Positions 12,594 to 37,600 of a stretch of 64,000 bases of DNA are shown here, one piece after another (position 1 is the first letter of the stretch; each line of letters opens with the position of its first letter). Source of the DNA: Sphaeramia orbicularis. Taxonomy: Eukaryota > Chordata > Actinopteri > Kurtiformes > Apogonidae. The stretch lies in contig NC_043978.1 of NCBI RefSeq assembly GCF_902148855.1, forward strand, positions 28,011,686 through 28,075,685. The letters are read 5' to 3'. Position numbers and translations under genes: made by a program. A model generated the notes under the pieces. The model made no database searches. It was not told the origin of the DNA and saw nothing but the letters and a program-made list of their open reading frames with translations.

Positions 12594-12926
12594 GAGTGCA
12601 CCCTGAACGCCAAAGAGCCTACCATTAGCTTTAAAATATCATAAACTGTCCATTTGCGAGCACAGTGGTCGGTCCACTGCATTCATGTCACAGCATCAGA
12701 GCATCACACACAATGCACTCAGTTCATTCACGTCTAGGCTGTGTAAAAGGCGTGGAGGGAGAGTCTCATTAGTTTGTTCCACTCCGGCTTCCGTAGATAC
12801 ACTTTTCTGGGCATGCGCGCGACTTCCTGCATGTTTTCCTTGCTCTTCATTCTCACTAGAAATGTGAACATCTGCTTTCATAGTTAATCTTTTCTGTTTC
12901 TATTTGTAGTAAACTGTTGAAGCACC
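12594..12926. promoter_or_regulatory. MOK/NEMF divergent promoter interval
   Basis: Only 333 bases separate the two proposed start codons, which face away from each other. The stretch has no exon or transposon. It is mixed in composition with a few CpGs (12745–12820). A shared bidirectional promoter is inferred from spacing alone; no TATA box is obvious. Confidence 0.5.
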
Positions 12927-26661
<13,735 letters not shown>

Positions 26662-26865
26662 AGGACTGGGGGAAAATCTGGTCTGCCAAGTAACATGTAT
26701 GAAATGTACAATATTTTTATCAAAACGAGACTGAACATTCAAGATTGATATCTGATCAATGTCCTTGCTTGGATAAATAGTTTAATTTTAAAGACTGATT
26801 GTATTTGACCGGATATTTGTTGAAATGAAAACATGGAAATTAACAGCACTTGCAGTACAGTTTGT

Positions 26866-26871
26866 TTTATT
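26866..26871 (-). terminator. possible KLHDC2 poly(A) signal
   Basis: AATAAA on the minus strand lies about 1.5 kb beyond the KLHDC2 stop codon. It is one of several AT-rich candidates. Confidence 0.35.
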
Positions 26872-27149
26872 CTGAATACAAAGAAACAGTATGTGTTGTT
26901 TTCTACAATTTAAAAACACCAAAGTATTATTGTGCAAACCAAGCAAATACAAACAAAGCCCTACAGATATGAGACGTCTCAGTGCAAAAATGGCTCCACT
27001 TATACTTGCAGTATTAAGTTGAAAATGCTACAGGAACCACTTATAAGTGTCAAGATTGTACAGCCTCATTGAATTAAGTACACCTTCAGAACAAAGAAAA
27101 CCACACATTTTCTTACAAATATATAAATACCTATATATGTATATACACA

Positions 27150-27155
27150 AATAAA
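27150..27155 (+). terminator. possible NEMF poly(A) signal
   Basis: AATAAA on the plus strand lies 489 bp after the NEMF stop codon. Sequence alone does not show which site is used. Confidence 0.4.
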
Positions 27156-28413
27156 AATTTAAAAGAAGAAATATTTCTGTGGCTTCAGAGGAAATAGTCT
27201 TGCATAACTTAAAGCACCAGTTTTAGGTCTGTGTGAACTGACGTGAACATCTGATTGTGCCAAACGTGAGCGACTATTAGAGCAGTGATCTGACTAAAAA
27301 ACCTGCAATCTTAAAGCAACGTGTTTCAGCCTGTCAGTACAGTATAGAGTTTTAAAACAACAAAAACAAATCACTATTTTAACTGTGTGTGTTGCTTGTT
27401 TAAAAATGAACAGAGCTGTCCTCTTGACCTTTTCATAGACCAGTAGAATGTACTGGAGTGACACAGAGGAAGTTAATTTGCTAAAATACTACAGTATTTC
27501 CAATAGGCTAAATAACTTCATACTTTTTCCTCATAGTGTTTGTTTCAATAGGACTCCAGAAAAAGTGAAACATGAGGCGTTTTCTGATCTTATTCTACAC
27601 TAAACATGGACTTTAAAGACTACACTGGTGCTATGCTGAAAAATGTTGAATTTTCCCCTTTTTTCATCCAGTAATCCTGCCTAATCATGCCTCCCATAAC
27701 ACTTAAAGACTTTTTCAAATCAAGTGTAAAGATTTAGTGAGGAACAATTATGTCTGTGTAACATATTTGAGGTTCTGACTGTCAAATATGTAATGGCATT
27801 ATCCCAGAATATAAACTGCATACAACACTCTGGAGGCTCTTTATGGATTTCTGCTTAACCTGAACGTCTAATATCCAGGATTCCTTTTATAACACTTTGG
27901 CTCTGGAGCAATAGCATGACTTTGTGTGAGTCAAGGCTAAAAACTACTAAAAACATATCAAACAAAGCTTGGTTCGGTCAAAACATCAAGACAATATAGA
28001 GTTTTATGCATTTCTCACCAAATGGCTGAAACCCGCCTCAACTCTAGTACAACTCTTTAAGTTCATTCCAACAGTGGAATAAATCATCTGGGACACTGAG
28101 CTCAATTAAAAGTAATTTCTGCGGTTGATGATGGTAAAACTATGGCAGTGGGGTTTTCTGACCATATTCGCTTTACAGTCATTTGCCTGAATCAAGAAAA
28201 GGTAAGAACTTCTTCATTCAAGGACCCACTGACTCAACAGAATCCAGTCAGTGCTCAAAGAAAGATGCCTGGTTACTATTGCTTAGTCATTTTTCCTCAT
28301 CGGTGTTCACACACATTAAACTAATGCTTTAAATGGACTACCTGCTTCAGTTAGTACTCATCTCTGCTGTACATACAGTACGTCAACATTTTCCTGTTCT
28401 CCTCGTCCGAAGC

Positions 28414-29906
28414 TCAGGAACCCAGTGTGTTGTCTCGTGACATTCTCTGTTTGAGGCTGTGCAGGAGGTGTTTGGGCAGACATTCCCAGTACGTGGCTAA
28501 ACGCTCCCTGTGCTGCAGAGCAGTTTCCATACAGAACCTGGATGAAGTACAAACACACGCACAGATGAGCACAAGCAATGAGAAGAACTGTTGTAAAGTA
28601 TTGTCTTTGCTTTTGCACAAATACTTACGTGACTAGAGACTTGGGCTGAACATTGAAAACTAATAATTCATTGCTGTGAGCCTGTGTAGGAAAAAAAACA
28701 GTTAGTGCCATGTTATTACATATACTAAATATGATACAAAGTTTTATGGTGCTGCTTACGGCTCTTTGATGAGACAAAAGATTGTTGGCACATCCTCCAA
28801 ACACAAACACCTCCCCATCTGGTCCAGCACACGCCGTGTGCCACAGCCTGGAATACACAGGTATGTATGTTATTAGCAAATGTCTAAACACTATGAACTT
28901 TATTCTAAAAAAAACTGCAACACAAAACAGAAGGAAGACAAGAAATACAAACAGTGCTGATGGTAAGTTTTCCAATAATGTAAAAGAATTACCTGGGGCT
29001 GTCATTGTGACCATGTTTGTACTGTGTCCATTCATTTTTACTCACACAGTACAGCCAAGCATCACCTGGAAAACAACACACAAGTACATTCATATTAGTA
29101 CAGTTTTAGGTGGCCAGGACTACTTCTGCTTCACAAGTACTGGACTCACTCAGAGTTTCTCTCTCTGTGGTGAAACCTCCAAATAAGAAGATGTGGTCTG
29201 GTGACACAGGGGTGAAGGAGTGCCATGATCGGCCCACTGGACCATGCTGAGGAACACTCCTACAAAAAGGCAGGAACAGACAAACTTTACAAAACCTGCA
29301 TTCACTCCATTATCCAATCCATTTTTAAGACCTGTCACAAGTGTAATTGAGACAGTTTTAAATGCTTAAAATTCAAATGAAGGGATGTTAGGCATTTTGA
29401 AGAAACACTGACACAACAAAAATCAACATGGCTGTTATCTGTGTGCGTGTTCCCTGAAATCTATGAAAACAGCAACAGAGAATTCCGAGTGTTCCAAGGT
29501 CACTTCTGGCATTAAAAAAAAAACTTACATTTCATGCCACTCCCATGTGTCCAGGTCAAGGTAGTACAAGTCATTTAGTCTGTAGTTCTGTGGACAACAG
29601 GAAATGGGATGGAATTAGATCATTAAAAAAGAAAAACAGACAAAACATGAACAGTAAGAAAACAAACCAGAAAGGGGTCCTTACTTTGTATCGTCCTCCA
29701 AACACATAACCTCTGTTGCCGACGGTGGCACACGCATGAGCGGCTCTGGGTGATGGCGTGTTTCCCTTTATCAGGACATAACAACAAATATGTCAGATAT
29801 TTACATCCAGTGTGGTTTAAACCTGATTATAACAGGTTAGTGATTAACTAAAGAAAAGATAAAACAGGAGAGCTCTAGCATCTGGACCTGTAATAGTTAA
29901 CCTATA

Positions 29907-29940
<34 letters not shown>

Positions 29941-32900
29941 ATTCAGTACATTTTCTCACCTTAGTAATGGGCTGGCTCCATGTCAATGTCTCCAGGTCCA
30001 GGACGTGGATATGATTGTTCCAACCTCGTCCAGGACTGTCCCACTGCAGGAGAAAAAAAACATTAACATCAGACACACAAAAATCTGTTAAAACTGGACT
30101 GAAAGAAGTTTAATCCAAGATTCTGTCTAATTAGTGTTTGAGAAAATTAGGTGTAAAATAAACCAAGATTTAAAATCAAGCAGAGCTTAGAATTTAAAAA
30201 ATGGATTTAGTAAATGTTTGACGCAAACTAAAATTAAATGGAGTTAACCCAATTATAAGCATTGTTGTAACCTTGTAATTTCAATGACATTACAACCCAT
30301 GTAAAAAAAAAAAAAACAACTTCTAAAATCGAATAACCATTCATTTCATACCACAAGTGAAGACGATTCATCATATTCAAAAGTCCCTCGATGTTCTTGT
30401 GCAGCATAGCCATAACCCCCAAAAAATATAAGTCTGTGGAAACATTTTCAGTTAAAATCCACTCACAATATATCCTCACAATTTCACTTTTCTTTTTAAA
30501 AAGATTTATAAACCAATCCCTCACTTGTTTTTGTAAACCCAGCACCCTAGTTTGTCCTTGGAGGATGGTGGAACCCCTTTCAGGTCCCTCATTTCTTCCC
30601 ACACAAAGCTGGAAGATCTGAGGGGCAGCCGGTAGATCTGAAAGAGGAGCGGCATCTCAGAGTCTGGTGCAGGTTCATTTATACGTCTTCTTTATCAAAT
30701 AACAGACTATTTATACTCTACCCTGTTAGTGTTTCCTCTAGCGTGATGACCTCCAAACAGGTAGAGGACTCCATCCACACACACCCCACAGCTGCCCGAC
30801 ATGGACGTGTGCAGATTACCTAAAGACACATGCTTTGTCCTGCAAAGAGTGGGGTATTGTTTGATTAGTTCATGTAAGTGTATACATTTTATACCATATA
30901 CACAAAATATGGTTAATTCAAAGATCAGGCCTATTTAGCCTGGATGAAATATTAAATATGGTTCAGTAGGTTTGAGCTTAATGCAAAATACAGTTTAGTG
31001 CCAGACTTGAAAATTTGGAGTTATTGTGCGAGTTCCTTTGTTTAGAAAATAAATAAATCACAAAATGATATTCACATCACTACCAGGAAAGATCCCACCA
31101 CTGACGCAAAGAGAGAGCAACATCAGTCTGCTTCAATCTAGTCTGAGTATCAGAGCTAGATCCAGAAGACTGAACTTCAGTCATTCCACTATTGTGCACT
31201 TCTAACAACTGCTGAGTGCAATAGGAAATGTTGCTGATCTACCATTTCTTTGAGCCGTTTTATAAAATTCTAATAATGTAGGTCAAGCAACACCAAAGTC
31301 CACCACAAGCCCTGGAGAATATCCTGTTACTAGATGTTATTTAGTGCTTTTCCACACTTGACCTGAGAACACTAAGGGTGTAAAGCCTTTTCAAATACAA
31401 TAAAGAGCTAACAAGTTTGCCTTACAGTGGAGGTCTGTTTCCTAATCTAATAAAGCAACAACTAATCTGTACGTTTAGCCCAAACAATGAAAATAAACCT
31501 ATTTGGTGTCTATGGTTTTCAGACGACAGGAAGAGGATGAAGAACTATAATCTGAAAAGTAACTAAACCCTGTGATGAACTCGTTCAGGTCCAGGTTGTA
31601 CCCTGCATTGGCTGTGGGTAACTGGGAGAGGCAGCATGCCTTTCCAGCATGCCTGCGACCTCGTGAGGATTAAGTCACTCAGAACATGAATGAAAGAATT
31701 AAAAGTACTACAGACAAAAACAGTGATGTAAAAAATATAATATTTGTTTCCGAGATGTAGTGGAGTAGAAATATAAAAACGCATGAAATCAAAGTTATCA
31801 TAGTGCAAATAGTTCAAAGTAGTGATTAATAGATGCTCTTGGCTGAGATCTGATGGTTGTAAACATCACAGCATATGATTCACATCATTTTCAACCTGTG
31901 GCAAACATTGTACTTTCTACCCATTAATACATTTGTTTGGCAGCTTTAGTTTATTTTAAGCTTTTCCACACTGCAACAAGGTTTTAAAATATAAACCATT
32001 ATTAATATTAAACCAGTGGTTTACAACCTTATGGTTTCTGATGCCTTTCAAAAAGCAGTGCATAATTGCCTCACATTTCCAATGGCTGAGATGTTAATAG
32101 CTCACCAGAATAAGGCTTTTTCCCTCTTAACTTTTCTCAGATTAATTTCATTACATGGTGAATTCATCCAATGTCATTAAAACTCAAAGATTAGACAATA
32201 TTTTAAAAAACTGAAAGCAAAATGTGCATTTAGATTTATATAGTGACCCTTTTTTAAAAACTTTGATCACTGAGTATTAATACAAAGACATCTGATATAA
32301 TAATACACCAGTCAGTGTCCAAACCAGTGCACTTATTTCAGCAGTCGGATTTTTTATATGTTGCTGCTAATGTTTTAGGAATTTTAGCTGCAATAAAATA
32401 TTTCTATATTGCTCTATTGATACTTTTAGTTATGTAAAGTTATGACAACCAAAATGAGGTTTCCTTTCATTTGTCACCCATCTGTATGTATTTATATGAC
32501 ATGAACATGGAGATGAATTTAAGCCTTCTTACCATACTCCAGACTCCATGTTGTACGTCCAGATTTCATTTCTTGGCAGATATAAGTCAAAGAATCCATG
32601 GTTTTGAGCATTCTTGTCACAGGAGAAATAAAGTGTTGTATAAATACAAATGGAAAATTTGGGAAAAACAGATAAAGTGATTGTATGCATTTGGGAAACT
32701 CCTTACCTTATATCCACCCCACACATACATGGTGTTCCCATCAACCACTGCTATATGTCCACTGCGTTCTGCTGGACTGTCCAACTCATAGGACTCAGAG
32801 GCTTCAGTGTCCAGCGGCTGTTCATCCTCCACCTCTTCTATATCATCATCTTCTTCTTCTTCTTCCTCATCTTCATCCATGTCATCATTCACCATCCAAG

Positions 32901-33000
32901 CAAACACCCCGTCATCTTCTTCTCTGTCTGAATCATTGTTATCCTCTCCGGCTGGTACGTCGCCCATGTCTTCTTCCATCTCTGCTATTCTCTCGGCCAT
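28414..33000 (-). CDS. klhdc2: KLHDC2, kelch-type C-degron receptor
   Basis: KLHDC2 is the substrate receptor of a Cullin-2 ubiquitin ligase that recognises proteins ending in Gly-Gly. Coding exons: 33000–32707, 32612–32533, 30839–30722, 30637–30525, 30433–30352, 30043–29960, 29765–29685, 29587–29529, 29259–29150, 29065–28993, 28847–28760, 28681–28629, 28537–28414. Phases agree and give 452 residues against 406 in human; the excess is an N-terminal stretch rich in Asp/Glu (about residues 8–65). Six kelch blades with paired glycines (WGGY, FGGHH, FGGYG, FGGRY, FGGF, FGGC) follow. R282, R287 and S315 sit exactly 46 residues beyond human R236, R241 and S269, the residues that hold the substrate carboxylate. 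The C-terminal helix keeps CLPKHLLHS (Cullin box), and the chain ends in Gly-Ser as in human, where that tail acts as a pseudo-degron. Nothing looks broken. Confidence 0.96.
29909..29938. repeat. TG microsatellite
   Basis: About 15 TG units lie in the KLHDC2 intron between the 29960 and 29765 exon borders. Confidence 0.9.
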
Positions 33001-33011
33001 GTCAGTATCTC

Positions 33012-33800
33012 CTGTTTCAGAAGCAAGTAGAAAGTGAAGAGAATCTCCGAGTGTAGCCCTGAAGTGATCACTCGATAAACTAATTAGACGTTCCGGTAAT
33101 TATTTGGAATATAGGCCAAAACCCACTGACCCAAATCCACTTACCTACGCAAGAAAACAAAGAATTAACCCCAACAACGTTCTGTGAATGCACTACTGAG
33201 ATTTAGCAAAGTGAATTATTTTAATCTTTGGTCCAGTTTGTGTTGATATCTTCGTCTTTAGTCACTCGTCCTTTACCGACAGTGTAGTAGTTGATTCTGG
33301 TCAGGACAGGACAGGACAGCTAACTAACCTAATGCTACACGAGTGCTACTGACCTAATTTGCTAGCTTAAGAAATGAGGTCACAAACCAACATTGCCGGT
33401 AGCTTAGTTTGTGTGTCAGTGAGAGGAAAGCTGTCTGAGACTACTAAGTACAAGTACAAACAGTGTAAATAGCTTAAAATAACCTGTCTGGTAACCAAGC
33501 TAGCAAGAGCCTAACAGCTGTTTATTAGTAATTAGCATTAGCATCTGTAATGTTGACATGCAAAAACGACAAGACAAAACAGTTATAAATAGGGTGAAAG
33601 CGTGGAGAAACTTACTAACAAGCAAAAGCGGCTTTTGTAAAAATCATTCGACTCTATTTGGGGCTTTTCTTGTTAAATGTCTCCTGCAGGTTTCAGAAGC
33701 AATCCGCCATACGTGAGGGATGCAACTGTTTTGGTGGGCACGACCGGAAGCAGTTATCCTCTTAAATCCACCATCTTGATGAGGTCAAAAAGGGGGCGCA
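33012..33800 (-). promoter_or_regulatory. KLHDC2 5' intron, noncoding first exon and promoter
   Basis: The coding exon probably starts at 33011 after the acceptor GAAACAG. A matching donor, TTA|GTAAGTTT, ends a noncoding exon at 33616. Upstream, within about 200 bp, are an ETS-like CCGGAAG (33744–33750), a CCATCTTG core like the YY1 site (33771–33778) and ACGTCAC (33811–33817). No TATA box is seen. The exon start is not defined by sequence. Confidence 0.5.
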
Positions 33801-34697
33801 ACTGTCGTGAACGTCACATTTACAGGAAGAACAAAACAATAAATCTATCATTTAATATTTTAGCCATGCATGAATTAGAGTGTACTTATGAGATATTATA
33901 ATTTATTGAGAAAAAAAAACACTTCTCAACATTTCTCACATTTCCAGCAATTTGATTACATTTTGAAGATTACACATTGGTATCAGATTTAATGAAATAT
34001 CACATAAAAATCCTTACCCATTGAATGGTAATAAATAACAATATGAGCTATGCACGTAATTAAAAATAACTTACAGATCACTTAGTAATAATAAAAATAG
34101 CAACTATTAAGTCAGTGATAAGCATTTATTACATTTAATTAAATAATGTCCATATGATATGTTCTGTGTTAAGATGAGATTTTTTTTTAGCAGTTCATTT
34201 GACTTTCAGCATGTCTTATTTTCATTATGCGAGTTTAGACTTTCATTCCATCCAAATTTCCACTTATGACCATCTGGTTCTCAGTCATCATTGTGTATCC
34301 ATGGTTAACTTAACTTAAAAAGTAAATTAGTTAACCCTCTAGGTGTCTTTTTTTTAGATATTCAATTTTGATATCAAGATTTCAAAAAGCTGTCTGTTTC
34401 ATTCGGTTATGTTGCTTATTACAATATTGCAGCTTTGGCGCTTAAAGGGTTAATATATCTTTTAACAGTTTTGTATATGTTTTTATTTAGCAAACCCTTA
34501 ATTCAGTCAGACACCATGATAGAAGACACATTTTTCAGTACAAAGAGTAAAATTTTTATTATTCATGACAACAAATATACATACAAAATAAAACAATACA
34601 AGTTTGACTACTTGTTCATTTTAAACAGTATCATACATCTTACAAAACAAATGAAGTTGATGGAGGCATTTTTACAAAAGGGTAAATCTGTTCTTTT
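33800..34697. other. KLHDC2–POLE2 interval
   Basis: AT-rich sequence without exons. A short stretch at about 34332–34450 begins TTAACCCT and ends AGGGTTAA, so it may be a very short TTAA-flanked inverted-repeat element. The POLE2 3' untranslated region occupies the last 140 bp or so. Confidence 0.5.
34555..34560 (-). terminator. POLE2 poly(A) signal
   Basis: AATAAA on the minus strand lies 138 bp beyond the POLE2 stop codon, the nearest canonical signal. Confidence 0.6.
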
Positions 34698-37600
34698 TTA
34701 GAGTCCTTGGAGTTTGCTGTAAAAGTAAGGACATAAAAGGTTAGTATAGGTATCAACTGTTAAACCTAGTAATTTGTTGAGTTCATGAAAGCAAAGCTCC
34801 AATCGGAGCACATCCCACCTGTCCTCAACAGTCCTGCTGGATGGATAGTACACCTTAAATGTGAAGCCACTTCTTAGGAATGAGCCCTGTTGTGTTAAGT
34901 CATTGATTAAAAAAACCAAAACAAAGAACATTAGTGTCAGATTGGAACACAGCAATCTATTCATTCAGACTTCTGTTTAGTACCGGGTTGATGCAGAGGC
35001 AGTTGGTGTTGGTGATGCTGAAGGGATCGTATTTATCTGCAAAGATGATGACATCTGGGACTGGATAAACACGGAGAGCATAGTCATACGCCCAGAACAC
35101 AGGACTGACGTACAGAGGCAGCGGAGTCAGGTGACCCTGAGACAGGATGGTCTTAACAAACTGAGGAGAAAATAAAAACACGAGGAATAAAAATGACGCC
35201 ATTCCAGGTTTGGTTATGTCAGAAGGAAGAGGACATTCAGTTGAGGCCTTTTGACTTTTTCAACATCTTTGCTCCAACAATTTATTCCCTGTGTTTACTG
35301 GACCTTGATTTTCTGCTAATTATCACAATAAAACCTCAGTCAGAATAAAAACACCTCATGCTACCACCTCTGTCCAAACAATACTGGCCTGATGGGAAGG
35401 AATTTTCAGTTGGAATGACAGAAAATTATCCAGCATGTAAACAATTGACTCCAGTTGTTTCTTTCTTTGTGACTTGACTTGTCACATGACAAGTTTCCAG
35501 GGTGGACAGAAACATAGCAGCAGCAAAACAGAGCTGGTCTGTGGCTGATACAACTTTTGTGGTGCGGACTTTGGTGATTGACAGGCTTATAGTAATGAAA
35601 TTAAGGGAAATAGAGTAAGACAGTTCCATTCCAATAAATGCTTTTTAATGTATATGCTCATTTTATTGGATCAGAATCCATGTAAACACTTCATTTGAAA
35701 TCTCTGATAAGAATGATTTCACACACAAGCAATGAAATAGTGAGGAGTTTTAGACAAGTTCAGATAAAACTCACATGGTTTGGAATGTCGAGATTACTGC
35801 TGGGCAAACGGACGCAGTTCCTGCACATCTTGTTGACCAGGTCCTCCCTGATGATGACGATCTCCTGGCTACAGTACTGGATCCTTAGGGGTTAGGGACA
35901 GAAGTACTGAGTTAATGTCAGGAATCAGGTATCTTGATTCTACAGATATCTCTAGCCCACATAAACCAACATCTAATCCCACTGAAGACTGTTTTTTTTA
36001 ATGACAAAGCTTTTGTATTTTTTTTCACCTGCATGGGTTTGTGGTGAACACGGAAAATGGCACCCTCTGTCTGAACTCCTCAGTGACGTGATCTGATAAA
36101 GGAGGCCTAAAGGAAACATAATTATCACTATCTGTCCAAACTAATGAGCCAGTTTTACATAGACCAAGTGTTTAAATTCTTACCTCGGCAAGATGGCTCC
36201 TGGACCAGGGTCTTCAGGACCGGGAACAAACACAAAGCGACTACTGCAGGTACAAAAAAAAAAAACCAAACAAACAAACAAACTCCAAGTCGAACAGTGT
36301 TGTGTAATTTCTGTAACAGACTTGATTGACAACAGCAGACAAACAGAAGGCCAGTATCAGAGTCATACCTGTTGTGAATGCTGGGGTACGAACATATGGC
36401 ATCAGCGAGAGCCTTCAATGACTCTAAAACAGAGAAACATGCAAGATGATGACATACTACGTCTTTTTATTTCATCTAATTTCACATATACCTTTGCCAC
36501 AATATGAGCTACAAGTGTTACCTTTGAGCGATTTGATCTGTGTTTTCCCATAAGGGGCAGATGAAAAGTTTCCACAGAAAATGAAGCAGGTCGGTGGCAC
36601 AGCAGCATAGCCTATTAAAAAAGTAGAACTAATTGTGATTGGTATCTTAGGAAAAACACATTTGCATGCATAAATATCAATAGCATGAGGAAAAACATTA
36701 ATAATTCAAAACAGAAAATCAGGCACAAAAAATTGTCAATGCAATGTGAAAAATGTAATACCCTCCCTCAGTGCAATAATCATGACTAATGGACCTTGTG
36801 TATATATCCTTTATTACTCTGTATATGTCCTTTTATATGTTGCATATATTTCTTCTATCTGTGGTACATAGTTGGCCTTTGTATATTTTCAGTATTTCAT
36901 TAAGAGGTCAACTGATATAGGTTTTTCTAAGGTCAATGCTGATTTTAAAAAATTTGGTCAGCCGATGGTCGATATCTACAGCCGATTTTTGAGGCCGATT
37001 TTTCTTTTTTTTAAAGCACATTGACTGTAAAATACAACTGAAACACTCAGATAATTAATATTTTTATGCAGCAATATAAATGACATTATTGATACATGTA
37101 CACATAGTACTCTTAACATTTATTGAGCTTTAAGTGCTGCCCACAAAGGTGCCTAATCAAATGTTTCATAACATTTTTACTACTGATCAAATATCGGCTT
37201 TAAAAAAAAAAAAAAAAAAGGCAGATGGCTGATATTAGAAAAAAAATCCATATATTGGCCCGCCGATATAATTGGTCTACGTCTAATTTCTTTGTAGTTT
37301 TGTATATTGCCAGTATTTTTCAGTACATATTTTCAGTATAATTTTTTTTGTGTTAGGTTTTATATAGTCTTTCTTTTTGCACTTTAAGAATCTGCTGCTA
37401 AACAGAACAGAGCTGCTAAACTGATTTTTATCATTCCTGTAACAATGACAATAAAGATTTATTCTGAAAAACCATTTATTTCTGATACAGGATTAAAATG
37501 AGCTTCTTTCACTACCACAGACCTGAGAACATGATGTTGAGCTTTTCCATCACTTCCACACTGTCCAGCCACACATCAGAGACGATTACAAACATGGCGT

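Larger units (their letters stand above)
26662..28413. other. convergent 3' interval of NEMF and KLHDC2
   Basis: No exon or clear transposon is visible. The two genes converge here, so this is mostly 3' untranslated sequence. A plus-strand AATAAA (27150–27155) could serve NEMF and a minus-strand AATAAA (26866–26871) could serve KLHDC2; if both are used the transcripts overlap by about 300 bp. Confidence 0.6.

Noticed and set aside
32650-33056. Plus-strand open frames across the KLHDC2 first coding exon
   Set aside because: They are complements of the acidic Asp/Glu codons and read as Ser- or Leu/His-rich low complexity.
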